This document shows, one piece after another, positions 23,959 through 31,962 of a stretch of DNA of 39,653 nt. The DNA lies in NCBI GenBank assembly GCA_024690825.1, contig JAILOK010000081.1, forward strand, positions 1-39,653. Direction: 5' to 3'. The notes under the pieces are model-generated. The model saw only the letters and a program-made list of their open reading frames with translations, searched no databases and had not been told where the DNA came from. Numbering within the stretch: the stretch's first letter is position 1; the number at the start of each line of letters is the position of its first letter. This stretch comes from Lachnospiraceae bacterium. GTDB taxonomy: Bacteria > Bacillota > Clostridia > Lachnospirales > Lachnospiraceae. The position numbers and the translations under genes were made by a program.

Positions 23959-25983
23959 TTACCAGATAAGAAGTCCTATGTAATAAGCGATACCTGCGAG
24001 AATCAGCGCCACTCCGGTGTAGTAAAGCGCGATCCTTGCGGTCCACTTGACTGAATGGGTTTCCTGATAGGTAGCGGCTAACGCCACGATACAGGGCATG
24101 TTGAAGGTCATGGCAAAGATGAGAGCCAGTGCCTCGGGTTTGGGTATATTCGCAACGAGCAGTTCGTTTATGTTTTCCGCAGCTGCACCGCTCACAACCG
24201 AGCCCACAGATATTGTGCCGGCTCCTGTATAGATCGTGCTCAGGACTCCAAGCGCCCCCTCTTTTCCAAGGCTTGATGCGATAAATGCCATAAAGGTCTG
24301 CCAGCCCATGCCGAAGAGCTTTGTGACCGGTTCAATAAAATGGCCGACCCTGTAGAGAATGCTGGCCGTGATATCTCCGGATGAAGTATAGGAAAGCAGC
24401 CAGAATACCAAAGCCACGATAACAACAACCTTCAGGGCCCTGACAAAGGTTTCCTTTGTCCGTCCGAATACATATCTGAATAGGGCGCCCCACTTCGGTT
24501 TATGATAAGGCGGCAGCTCCATGATCATACCGCACCTGTCCTCCGCTTTTACAAGCGATCCCCCGAAGATCTTCGCAGTGATCCACATGTGGAGGATCAT
24601 GACTAAAAGGATCACCACGATGATCACCGGCGTCCACGCGCCAAAGAAAATGGTTGAAAGCATCGGTATGACTGCCCATGCCGCGCCACAGGGAACCGCC
24701 CATGCCAGAGCGATGGTCAGGACCTTCTGCCCCCAGTTATCTATCACTCTGGTTCCGGCAGCGCCTCCCATCGTACAGCCGAAACTGATAAGAAAGGGCA
24801 TCACCGACTTACCCTGAAGCCCGAACTTTGCCATCGTATTATCAAACACATAGGAAATACGCGCCATGACGCCGATCTCCTCAAGCAGTCCGAATACTAA
24901 AGTCACTCCGAATACAAATCCGAGCATCTGCACTATGAATGCCACGGAACGTATTAGGACATCGCAGAGGACCGATGCAATAAATGCCGGACATCCGATA
25001 TTTAAGAGTGCTTCATTTAACGGATCCGGGATGCCTCCTATGAGCTGTCCTATGCCCATGAGAGGGAGGGCCGGAATAAATGAGGCGATCAGTCCCAGGA
25101 CTATGGTCAGTATCACGACCGGCTTTCCCCAGATATGGTGGGTTATGAGCCTGTCAAATTTCCCGAGTGATATTTTTGTTTCCGTGCGCTTTGTCACTCC
25201 CGAAAGAAGCTCGTCTATCCATGCAAATTTTCTTTCACCGGTAAGGACAACTCCCTTGTCTACTGCAGAGAGTGCTGTGTCAAAAGCATTTTTGTCGCTG
25301 ACGGAAAGGGCTGCTTTGATCTTTGCGATCACGGGAGCGTCCCCCTCGACAGCCTTCGCGGCAAGCCACACATTTGAATAACCCGGTATCACATCAGCAG
25401 GTATCATGGCTTTAACTCTTGTGTATGTCTCAATCTCTTCATAACGCTTTTCAAGGGATCCCGGATCCAGGGACGTCTTTTCCCGCACCGCGCGTTCAAG
25501 GGCCCTGTAAAATCCATCGTAAGCCTTTGTGTCCGGAGCCGAGAAGGATTCAACCGGTATGCCAAGCTTCTTCTCAAGTTCTTTGGCGTTTACGCTTTTT
25601 CCCTGCTCATCCGCAACATCACTCATGTTTAACAAAAGAAAACAGGGAACGGTTATCCCTGCAAAATCAGCGAGCATATAAAGGCTTCTTTCAAGCTGCG
25701 AGCTGTCTGCGAGAATACAGATAACATCCGCTTTCCCGGATGCGATATAGTCGCGTGTTATCATCTCTTCATCGGAATTTGCCGACAGACTGTAGGTTCC
25801 GGGAAGATCCGCGACAAGGTAATGCACCCCGTTATGTTCAAAATTACCTTCTTTCTTTTCTACTGTTTTTCCGGGCCAGTTTCCCACATGCTGTCTTAAA
25901 CCTGTAAGTGCGTTAAAAAGCGTGGACTTACCGGAATTGGGCTGACCCAGAAGAGCTATCACTGTTTCATTTTTCTCTGTCAT
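23959..25983 (-). CDS. feoB: divergent FeoB-like GTPase transporter
   Basis: A 674-residue FeoB homologue with an N-terminal G domain: GQPNSGKST (13-21), DLPG (59-62), NMSD (119-122). The membrane part has about 10 helices. Its gate regions differ from the usual FeoB: FGCTMGGAAGTRVIDNW (about 401-417) replaces G-x-G-C-G-V-P-G...R-T-I-E, and WAVPCGAAWAV (428-438) replaces IPCGAKVP. The two Cys are retained. The ATG overlaps the FeoA stop by 4 bp. It is clearly a paralogue rather than a recent copy of the 804-residue FeoB. Different metal choice (for example Mn2+) is plausible, since some FeoB paralogues move manganese. Confidence 0.9.
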   Translation of the reverse strand: MTEKNETVIALLGQPNSGKSTLFNALTGLRQHVGNWPGKTVEKKEGNFEHNGVHYLVADLPGTYSLSANSDEEMITRDYIASGKADVICILADSSQLERSLYMLADFAGITVPCFLLLNMSDVADEQGKSVNAKELEKKLGIPVESFSAPDTKAYDGFYRALERAVREKTSLDPGSLEKRYEEIETYTRVKAMIPADVIPGYSNVWLAAKAVEGDAPVIAKIKAALSVSDKNAFDTALSAVDKGVVLTGERKFAWIDELLSGVTKRTETKISLGKFDRLITHHIWGKPVVILTIVLGLIASFIPALPLMGIGQLIGGIPDPLNEALLNIGCPAFIASVLCDVLIRSVAFIVQMLGFVFGVTLVFGLLEEIGVMARISYVFDNTMAKFGLQGKSVMPFLISFGCTMGGAAGTRVIDNWGQKVLTIALAWAVPCGAAWAVIPMLSTIFFGAWTPVIIVVILLVMILHMWITAKIFGGSLVKAEDRCGMIMELPPYHKPKWGALFRYVFGRTKETFVRALKVVVIVALVFWLLSYTSSGDITASILYRVGHFIEPVTKLFGMGWQTFMAFIASSLGKEGALGVLSTIYTGAGTISVGSVVSGAAAENINELLVANIPKPEALALIFAMTFNMPCIVALAATYQETHSVKWTARIALYYTGVALILAGIAYYIGLLIW

Positions 25984-26213
25984 GCTCCCTTGCCCTCCTC
26001 AACCTCAATGAGGCTGCATTCCGATCTGTTCAGGGCGATCATGGTGTCTCGTGAATAGACAAGAAGCGGTCTGTTCTTTTCGTTTTTGATGACCGTAACC
26101 GGACATCCGGGGGTGAGCCCGATCGATGTGATCCTGCTTATAAATCTCGGATCACCGTTTACGGAAGTTATCACTCCCTTTGATTCCTTTTTCATTTCCG
26201 ACAGTTTTTTCAT
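25980..26213 (-). CDS. feoA: FeoA-domain protein (third copy)
   Basis: A 77-residue SH3-like FeoA protein. The family pattern is visible in VNGDPRFISRITSIGLTPGCPVTV, with the G-L-T-P-G turn, and in LLVYSRDTMIALNRSECSLIEV. Its start is preceded by AGGA at about seven bases. The stop overlaps the divergent FeoB start (ATGA), so this FeoA is likely the dedicated partner of that FeoB, while the copies at 29711-30164 serve the other. Confidence 0.88.
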   Translation of the reverse strand: MKKLSEMKKESKGVITSVNGDPRFISRITSIGLTPGCPVTVIKNEKNRPLLVYSRDTMIALNRSECSLIEVEEGKGA

Positions 26214-26234
26214 CGTTTCCTAACGTTCCTCCTG

Positions 26235-26606
26235 TTATTCTTTTTCGTATGAAAGCATCGTATATCCGGCATCTGCCGTTATTTTTGCAAGCTCTCCTTC
26301 GGTTTCTTCATGTTTTGAACGAAGTATGACCTCATTTTTTCCCACATCAGCCTCCGCCCATCTTCCATCCGATGCATTGAAAGCATTTTCGATCCTGCGG
26401 GCGCAGTTTGCGCAGTGCATTCCGTCCACGCACAGCACATATGTATACGGATAATTGTTTTTATTTTTGTCTTTAACCCTTACCCTTTTGTCTGCAGGAT
26501 CGTGTCCCCCGCAGCAGGACGACCCGTATCTGATCGTTCTCACAGTGCCGTACAGGGCCGCTGTTATTATGATGATAAGAGCAATGACAACTATTGCGTT
26601 TCCCAT
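26235..26606 (-). CDS. membrane-anchored HMA-domain protein
   Basis: A 123-residue protein with an N-terminal membrane helix (about residues 4-22), a short cytoplasmic Cys segment (YGSSCCGGHD), and a C-terminal HMA ferredoxin-like domain. The metal-binding motif is GMHCANC. Such domains normally bind soft or divalent metal ions and pass them to P-type ATPases. It is inserted between the DtxR-type regulator and the third FeoA, an unusual place. AGAGGA precedes the ATG. It may feed or buffer metal near the FeoB pore or the downstream P-ATPase, which has lost its own CxxC domain. Confidence 0.85.
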   Translation of the reverse strand: MGNAIVVIALIIIITAALYGTVRTIRYGSSCCGGHDPADKRVRVKDKNKNNYPYTYVLCVDGMHCANCARRIENAFNASDGRWAEADVGKNEVILRSKHEETEGELAKITADAGYTMLSYEKE

Positions 26607-26630
26607 TTTTTGTCCTCTTTTATTGGCTGC

Positions 26631-26651
26631 AGGGGTGCGCGAAGCACCCCT
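26631..26651. other. strong intercistronic hairpin between dtxR-type gene and HMA gene
   Basis: AGGGGTGC and GCACCCCT (8-bp stem) enclose GCGAA. Flanking GGCTGC/GCAGCC sequences could add an outer stem. No U-tract follows, so it may be an RNA-processing or stability element that sets different expression for the two halves of the feo operon. Confidence 0.5.
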
Positions 26652-26697
26652 TTCATCAGCTGTGGCTTTTGCAGCCTTTTATGGGTATAGGAGAGAG

Positions 26698-27078
26698 TTA
26701 AGCGAAATGTTTTTTCAGGCATCTGTAGGTTTCATCGCTGATCACATGCTCTATGAGGCAGGCATCTTTATCTGCAGTATCCTCATCCACGCCTATCCCT
26801 ATCAGCGTATTTTTTAAGAATAAGTGTTTTCTGTATACCTTTTGGGCGACGGCCATTCCTGTATCGGTGAGCAGTATGTGCCCTTTTTCGCCCAGGCTTA
26901 TCAGATCTCGGTCGCGCAGTTTTTTCACGGTATCACTGACAGTAGGCTTCGTCACTCCAAGTTCCCGTGCCAGATCCACCGACTTCGCGTATCCTTTCCT
27001 TTCATGCAGGATCAGGATCCTTTCCAGATAATCGTTTGTTGAGTTTTTCCTAAGCATATCCCCCGTCTGTCTTCCCAT
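26698..27078 (-). CDS. DtxR/MntR-family metal-dependent repressor
   Basis: A 126-residue regulator with an N-terminal winged helix (about 14-70; recognition helix in TKPTVSDTVKKL) and a helical dimer/metal domain. Residues D16, E19, H85, E110 and H111 fall at exactly the spacing of MntR ligands D8, E11, H77, E102 and H103. The position of MntR E99 is Cys107, as in iron-type DtxR (C102). It is shorter than MntR and lacks any SH3-like domain. The start at 27078 overlaps the stop of the Cys-rich peptide by one base (TGATG). Encoded inside the feo operon, it is my best candidate for the protein that binds the GTTAG-N6-CTAAC boxes. Confidence 0.88.
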   Translation of the reverse strand: MGRQTGDMLRKNSTNDYLERILILHERKGYAKSVDLARELGVTKPTVSDTVKKLRDRDLISLGEKGHILLTDTGMAVAQKVYRKHLFLKNTLIGIGVDEDTADKDACLIEHVISDETYRCLKKHFA

Positions 27079-27251
27079 CACGATCTTCCCCGGCAGGATG
27101 AACACGCTTTACAGTGTGCACAGTTTCCTCCGCAGGAGGATATGCCTCTTTTTTTATCCCGGATCATGGTACGGATAATGAGTACCACAACCGCTATGAG
27201 TATGAGAGATATGATCATCGTTCCGAGATTAGCGATAAACCATGCAGTCAT
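27078..27251 (-). CDS. FeoB-associated Cys-rich membrane protein
   Basis: A 57-residue peptide, MTAWFIANLGTMIISLILIA onward, with a single membrane helix (about 5-27). A basic stretch (RTMIRDKKRG) and a five-Cys tail (S-S-C-G-G-N-C-A-H-C-K-A-C-S-S-C) follow. This is the PF12669 type that regularly accompanies FeoB in Firmicutes. AAGGAG lies six bases before the ATG. It begins 19 bp after the 804-residue FeoB and overlaps the DtxR-type start by one base. The thiolates probably handle Fe2+ at the membrane's inner side. Confidence 0.9.
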   Translation of the reverse strand: MTAWFIANLGTMIISLILIAVVVLIIRTMIRDKKRGISSCGGNCAHCKACSSCRGRS

Positions 27252-27270
27252 CTTCTGTCTCCTTAAAATT

Positions 27271-29685
27271 TCAGGCGGTCTTTACCTTTGATTCCTTGAT
27301 GGTCAGCTTGTCTGCCTCTTTATATTTCTTGAATAAGAGCATATATATGATCACCACCAGTGCAGCAACCGCAAACACCAGACCCGGTACGCTTATATTA
27401 CCCGTAAACAGACCTCCGAACTGGTTGATCATGAGAGCTATGACATAGGCAAATCCGCACTGGTAAGCAATAGCAAACCATGTCCATTTCGGATTGTTCA
27501 TTTCGCGCTTGATAGCTCCAATAGCTGCAAAGCAGGGCGCGCACAGCAGGTTGAAAACAAGGAAGGAAAATCCGGTAACACCGGTAAACGCTGCTGCAAG
27601 CGCCTGCCATGCTGTCATTTCTCCGCTGCCGTAAAGGATACCCATTGTTCCCACGATGTTTTCCTTTGCGACAAGTCCTGTGATGGATGCAACGGCAGCC
27701 TGCCAGTTGCCCCATCCCAAGGGTATGAATATCCACGCGATCAGATTGCCTATCCTTGCAAGGATTGACAGTTCAAGCTCATCCTCGGCAAGCATCCTGA
27801 AGCCCTCTGCCGTAAATCCGAAGAAGGATGTGAACCATACAACAATGGTGGATAAAAGGATGATCGTTCCGGCCTTTTTTATGAAGGACCATCCGCGCTC
27901 CCACATTGAACGAAGAACATTTCCAAGTGTGGGCATGTGGTAGGCGGGAAGCTCCATTACGAAGGGCGCCGGATCTCCCGCAAACATCTTCGTCTTTTTA
28001 AGCATGATGCCGGAAACAACGATCGCGGCCATGCCGATGAAATAAGCTGATGTTGAAACCCATGCGGATCCGCCGAATATGGCGCCCGCGATCATTGCGA
28101 TGAAGGGCACCTTGGCTCCGCAGGGGATAAAGGTTGTTGTCATGATCGTCATTCGTCTGTCGCGTTCATTTTCGATCGTACGGCTTGCCATGACTCCGGG
28201 CACTCCGCATCCCACTCCGATCAGCATGGGAATAAATGATTTTCCCGAAAGACCAAATCTCCTGAAGATACGGTCAAGGACAAAAGCGATACGGGCCATA
28301 TAGCCGCAGGCTTCAAGAAAGGCAAGCATCAGGAACAGCACGAGCATCTGGGGGACAAATCCAAGTACTGCTCCTACACCTGCCACTATTCCGTCAAGTA
28401 TGAGACCTTTGAGCCAGTCGGCTGCGCCGGCCGCATCAAGACCTGATTCCACGATCGCGGGAATACCGGGTATCCATGTGCCGTATTCGGCAGGATCGGG
28501 CTCATCTCCTATTGCCTCCACAGTCTTCAGAGCCTCGTTGTAATCCTCGATCGATGCTGTCTCTTCCGAGATCTCAAGCGTTTCTTCATCCTCTGCTTCA
28601 TAAGTGAAGTCTCCTTCGGGGGCTGCGCCGTTTTCTTCGACATAGGCATCGTATCCGTCAACTATGGCGGAAGCTGCAGCATATTCTTCAGCTATTTCTT
28701 CGTATCCTCCGTCCATTCCGAAAAGATGGAAACCGTCGCCGAAGATGCAGTCATTCGTAAAATCTGTTGCAGGTGCTCCTACGCCAACCATTGCAACCCA
28801 GTAAACCGCAAACATGACTGCCACAAAGATGAACAGACCCAGGATACGGTTGGTCACCACCTTGTCGATCTTATCGGATGTGGTGAGCTTTCCGGCATTT
28901 TTCTTCTTATAACAGGACTTTATGACCTCTGCGATATATACATACCTTTCATTGGTGATGATGGATTCTGCGTCATCATCAAGTTCCTTTTCCGCTGCCT
29001 TTATATCATTTTCAATGTGAGACAGCGTCCCTTCCGGGATCTTCATCTGCTCGAGCACCTTGTCATCACGTTCAAAAATCTTTATCGCATACCATCTCTG
29101 CTTCTCTTCGGGCATATCATGTACTACCGCTTCCTCGATGTGAGCTATGGCGTGCTCGACAGGACCCGAAAATCTGTGCTGCGGAACAGTCTTTGTTCCT
29201 TTTGCAGCCTTCATGGCTTCTTCTGCAGCCTCGGTTACGCCGTCACCCTTAAGCGCCGAGACCTCAACGACCTTGCATCCAAGCTGCCTCGACAGCTCAT
29301 CCTTGTCTATTTTGTCACCGTTCTTTTTTACGACATCCATCATGTTGACGGCAGCCACAACCGGTATTCCAAGTTCCGTAAGCTGCGTGGTCAGATACAG
29401 ATTTCTCTCAAGGTTGGTTCCGTCTATGATATTGAGTATCGCATCCGGCCTTTCGTTTATGAGGTAATTTCTCGCGACCACTTCCTCCAGTGTATAGGGA
29501 GAAAGCGAATAGATACCGGGAAGGTCGGTTATTATGACATCATCATGTTTCTTAAGTTTTCCTTCCTTTTTTTCAACCGTTACACCGGGCCAGTTTCCGA
29601 CAAACTGGTTGGATCCGGTAAGTGCATTGAACAGTGTTGTCTTTCCGCTGTTCGGATTACCTGCAAGCGCGATCCTTAAACTCAT
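27271..29685 (-). CDS. feoB: FeoB ferrous iron transporter with acidic loop insertion
   Basis: An 804-residue canonical FeoB. G domain motifs are GNPNSGKTT (9-17), DLPG (54-57) and NMMD (114-117), followed by the helical GDI domain. Gate motifs are standard: GVGCGVPGVMASRTIENERD (from 490) and FIPCGAKVP (519-527). Between the first and second membrane helices lies an extra extracytoplasmic segment, residues about 325-405, very rich in Glu and Asp (for example AEDEETLEISEETASIED). It may capture cations outside the membrane. AAAGGA precedes the ATG. It follows two FeoA genes and is followed by the Cys-rich peptide, as expected for a main Fe2+ uptake operon. Confidence 0.95.
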   Translation of the reverse strand: MSLRIALAGNPNSGKTTLFNALTGSNQFVGNWPGVTVEKKEGKLKKHDDVIITDLPGIYSLSPYTLEEVVARNYLINERPDAILNIIDGTNLERNLYLTTQLTELGIPVVAAVNMMDVVKKNGDKIDKDELSRQLGCKVVEVSALKGDGVTEAAEEAMKAAKGTKTVPQHRFSGPVEHAIAHIEEAVVHDMPEEKQRWYAIKIFERDDKVLEQMKIPEGTLSHIENDIKAAEKELDDDAESIITNERYVYIAEVIKSCYKKKNAGKLTTSDKIDKVVTNRILGLFIFVAVMFAVYWVAMVGVGAPATDFTNDCIFGDGFHLFGMDGGYEEIAEEYAAASAIVDGYDAYVEENGAAPEGDFTYEAEDEETLEISEETASIEDYNEALKTVEAIGDEPDPAEYGTWIPGIPAIVESGLDAAGAADWLKGLILDGIVAGVGAVLGFVPQMLVLFLMLAFLEACGYMARIAFVLDRIFRRFGLSGKSFIPMLIGVGCGVPGVMASRTIENERDRRMTIMTTTFIPCGAKVPFIAMIAGAIFGGSAWVSTSAYFIGMAAIVVSGIMLKKTKMFAGDPAPFVMELPAYHMPTLGNVLRSMWERGWSFIKKAGTIILLSTIVVWFTSFFGFTAEGFRMLAEDELELSILARIGNLIAWIFIPLGWGNWQAAVASITGLVAKENIVGTMGILYGSGEMTAWQALAAAFTGVTGFSFLVFNLLCAPCFAAIGAIKREMNNPKWTWFAIAYQCGFAYVIALMINQFGGLFTGNISVPGLVFAVAALVVIIYMLLFKKYKEADKLTIKESKVKTA

Positions 29686-29710
29686 TTTTTTATCTTCCTT
29701 TCTTTTGCTT

Positions 29711-29932
29711 TTACTGTACTTCGACCATCTCCGCGTCTGCTTTGCGGATAGACAGCTCGTAATTTCTTACATTTATCTCAATAGGATCACCTAAGGGAGC
29801 CACCTTGCGCACGAATACATCCGTGTTTTTCGTGATACCCATATCCATGATCCTGCGCTTTGTTGCGCCCTCTCCATGAAGTTTTACTACAGTGGCCGTT
29901 TCTCCTACCTTTACATCTCTCAGTGTTTTCAC
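29711..29932 (-). CDS. feoA: FeoA protein (second copy)
   Basis: A 73-residue FeoA with GTG start. The SH3-like fold is marked by VGETATVVKLHGEGATKRRI, MDMGITKNTDVFVRKVAPLG and EINVRNYELSIRKADAEMVEV. A GGGAGA ribosome site lies about 10 bases upstream. It is 26 bp ahead of the 804-residue FeoB and is the likely cytoplasmic partner of that transporter. Confidence 0.92.
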   Translation of the reverse strand: MKTLRDVKVGETATVVKLHGEGATKRRIMDMGITKNTDVFVRKVAPLGDPIEINVRNYELSIRKADAEMVEVQ

Positions 29933-29951
29933 TTTTTCGTTTCTCCCTTCT

Positions 29952-30164
29952 TTACACCATTATCTTTTTTGCCAGTTCTTCGCTGACAGCCACCCGGCTT
30001 TCCTTGACCTTTATGATCAGATTTTTACCGACCGAATTAATGACGCTTACCTGTCCTCCGACATTAAAGCCAAGATCCTCCAGATGTTTTTTTGTTTCAG
30101 GATTTCCTCCGATCTTTTTGATGATCTGTGTCTGTCCTGCTTCCGCATAGATCAGTGGCAGCAT
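29952..30164 (-). CDS. feoA: FeoA protein (first copy)
   Basis: A 70-residue FeoA starting MLPLIYAEAGQTQIIKKIGG. The family core is KKHLEDLGFNVGGQVSVINSVG and LIIKVKESRVAVSEELAKKI. GGGAGG with 5-nt spacing selects the ATG at 30164; the longer frame to 30191 is not needed. It is the first gene after the double-box promoter and so heads the longest operon in the window, which may run through two FeoB genes to the MBL-methyltransferase. Confidence 0.9.
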   Translation of the reverse strand: MLPLIYAEAGQTQIIKKIGGNPETKKHLEDLGFNVGGQVSVINSVGKNLIIKVKESRVAVSEELAKKIMV

Positions 30165-30194
30165 TTTTTCCTCCCTGATAAGTATTAACATTCG

Positions 30195-30282
30195 GTTAGT
30201 CTAAACTAATCCGCAGTCATAAATAAGCGGTTAGAATTAACTAACCGTCGTTTATTATAGTTAGCATTAACTAACATGTCAA
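30195..30282 (-). promoter_or_regulatory. feo promoter with three metal boxes (operators 8-10)
   Basis: TTGACA (30282-30277) and TATAAT (30259-30254) are separated by 17 bp on the minus strand. Box 10 (30260-30275, centre CATTAA) fills the spacer. Box 9 (30230-30245, centre AATTAA, flanked by C-G/C-G) lies 8 bp after the -10. A one-mismatch box 8 (GTTAG-N6-CTAAT, 30195-30210) lies 35 bp further down. Boxes 9 and 10 are 30 bp apart centre to centre. No other gene lies in the 158 bp between 30165 and 30322. Confidence 0.88.
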
Positions 30283-30322
30283 TACTTTTTTCTTTTATTT
30301 CAAAAACCACTCTGCACCTTGG

Positions 30323-31882
30323 TCAGTCAAAGATCTCTTTCATGAGTTTTTCATATTCCTGCATTGTAATCTTCTGTCCCCGGTATGTGAAATCACTGTT
30401 TTCATCATACATATCCTTGTCAGAGTCCCAGTATTCGGCATTTATATCAAAAGAATCAACGATTCTGTCATATCCCTCATAACGGTCCAGATGGTGCATG
30501 GATCTTCCCATATGAGTGACATCGCTGTGCACTATCCACACCGCTCCCTCATACTCCGTATATCCAAGCATATCTGCCGTCCCGTCACCTCTTGCAAGCA
30601 CGCGGAGTTTGCCGTCCGTCACGTCAAGATATATTCCGCCGTAAACTCCTCCCGCAAGCATCAGCTCATCCTCGCCGTCATTGTCCAGATCAAGGCGTTC
30701 CTCTGTATTGTCCTTCTCCCATAATTCATTATATTCCACCAGCTCCGAAAAAGTGACCGGCGTTCCGTTATCATCGGCAGCGATCTCTCCCTTAAGGAAA
30801 CTGTCGAACAGCTCGTCTGCATCAGCCTGCCCTGAATTCTCTTTTTCCGGCTCCTGTGTCTCTTCAGACGCCTCAGTTTCGGAATCCTTCCTTTCAGGAG
30901 CTGCAAGCGCTTCTTTAAGAACTGCCAGATCATTCTCCATCACAGACAGATAGGAAGTGCCGTCATTCACATCTTTTGCCGTGACAGACTGCATGGAATC
31001 CAGCGTGAGGATCTGCTGGTTCTTATCTTTGGTATTCTGTACGATCGTCTCTGCGATCCTTTGGTCACTCCCATCGATCGCCATAACGGCAGGCAGTGAC
31101 AGCTCGTCAACCTTCCCGGCAAGAAAAGTAACGGTTTCAAAGCTTGCCTCCGTCTCGGCCGAGCAGCCGGCAAAAGCCGCATAATAAGAAAGTCCGTAGT
31201 CATCCGTAAGATAACGGAACGGGAAACGGTCGCCAAAGAGAAGGGTCTTTAAGGAAGCTTCCGATACCGCATCACTATACTCTTTATCAAGCTTGTCCAG
31301 CTTTTCAATATATGCGGCGCAGTTATTATCATAAACCTGCGCATTTGCGGCATCGATTTCCTGAAGTTCCTTTGATATGCATTCGGTCAGCGTTTCGGCA
31401 TTGCGAAGAGAAAGCCATACATGCTCGTCATACTCTTTTTCGCCTGTCTCCGCTTCTTCATCTTCACTTTCCTGCATGCCCTCAACTGTTTCTTCTTCCC
31501 TGACGGAATCCCCCAGAACTTCAAGAAGGTTGATCACGGCCATGTCCTTGTTTGCCGCTCCGTTAAGAGCATCATCCACCCATTTATCAGACTCTCCGCC
31601 GACATAAATGAACATGTCGCAGGTTGATATCTTCAGGATGTCATCGGCCGAAGGCTGATAACTGTGAAAGTCAACACCGTTATCGACAAGCAGTGTAACA
31701 TCAGCGTTTCCGGGATTGTCTCCAAGTATGTTCATGACCCAGTCGTATTCAGGAAAGATGGTTGCCACGATCTTTAAGTTTCCGTCATCTGCCACCCCTG
31801 CCGGATCCTTTGCCGGTCCGCATGCCTGAAGACAAAACAACGACATAACAACCGCCATCAGGACAGAAATCATTTTTTTCAT
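30323..31882 (-). CDS. ZnuA/AdcA-like metal-binding lipoprotein with C-terminal extension
   Basis: A 519-residue secreted lipoprotein: signal peptide with lipobox LQAC (Cys21). Residues 35-335 are a cluster A-I metal-binding protein with ATIFPEYDWV, GVDFHSYQPSADDI (His73), YDEHVWLSLRN (His154) and FGDRFPFRYLTDDYGLSYY. The loop usually rich in His is here rich in Glu/Asp (about 125-152). After a Glu/Ser linker (330-355) comes a separate domain of about 160 residues with a calcium-loop-like DLDNDGEDEL (398-407). No permease or ATPase gene accompanies it, so it needs partners elsewhere. Its own start is preceded by AAGGAGG and no metal box was found. Confidence 0.88.
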   Translation of the reverse strand: MKKMISVLMAVVMSLFCLQACGPAKDPAGVADDGNLKIVATIFPEYDWVMNILGDNPGNADVTLLVDNGVDFHSYQPSADDILKISTCDMFIYVGGESDKWVDDALNGAANKDMAVINLLEVLGDSVREEETVEGMQESEDEEAETGEKEYDEHVWLSLRNAETLTECISKELQEIDAANAQVYDNNCAAYIEKLDKLDKEYSDAVSEASLKTLLFGDRFPFRYLTDDYGLSYYAAFAGCSAETEASFETVTFLAGKVDELSLPAVMAIDGSDQRIAETIVQNTKDKNQQILTLDSMQSVTAKDVNDGTSYLSVMENDLAVLKEALAAPERKDSETEASEETQEPEKENSGQADADELFDSFLKGEIAADDNGTPVTFSELVEYNELWEKDNTEERLDLDNDGEDELMLAGGVYGGIYLDVTDGKLRVLARGDGTADMLGYTEYEGAVWIVHSDVTHMGRSMHHLDRYEGYDRIVDSFDINAEYWDSDKDMYDENSDFTYRGQKITMQEYEKLMKEIFD

Positions 31883-31962
31883 AATAAAAACCTCCTTACT
31901 CTCCGGTCATGTGCTTATTCTCCGGAATTTTATCCCCTGAGCTTAACGGCAGAACCTCCGCT

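Noticed and set aside
28726-29679. 317-residue plus-strand frame opposite FeoB
   Set aside because: It lies fully within a canonical FeoB gene on the other strand and shows no recognisable motif.
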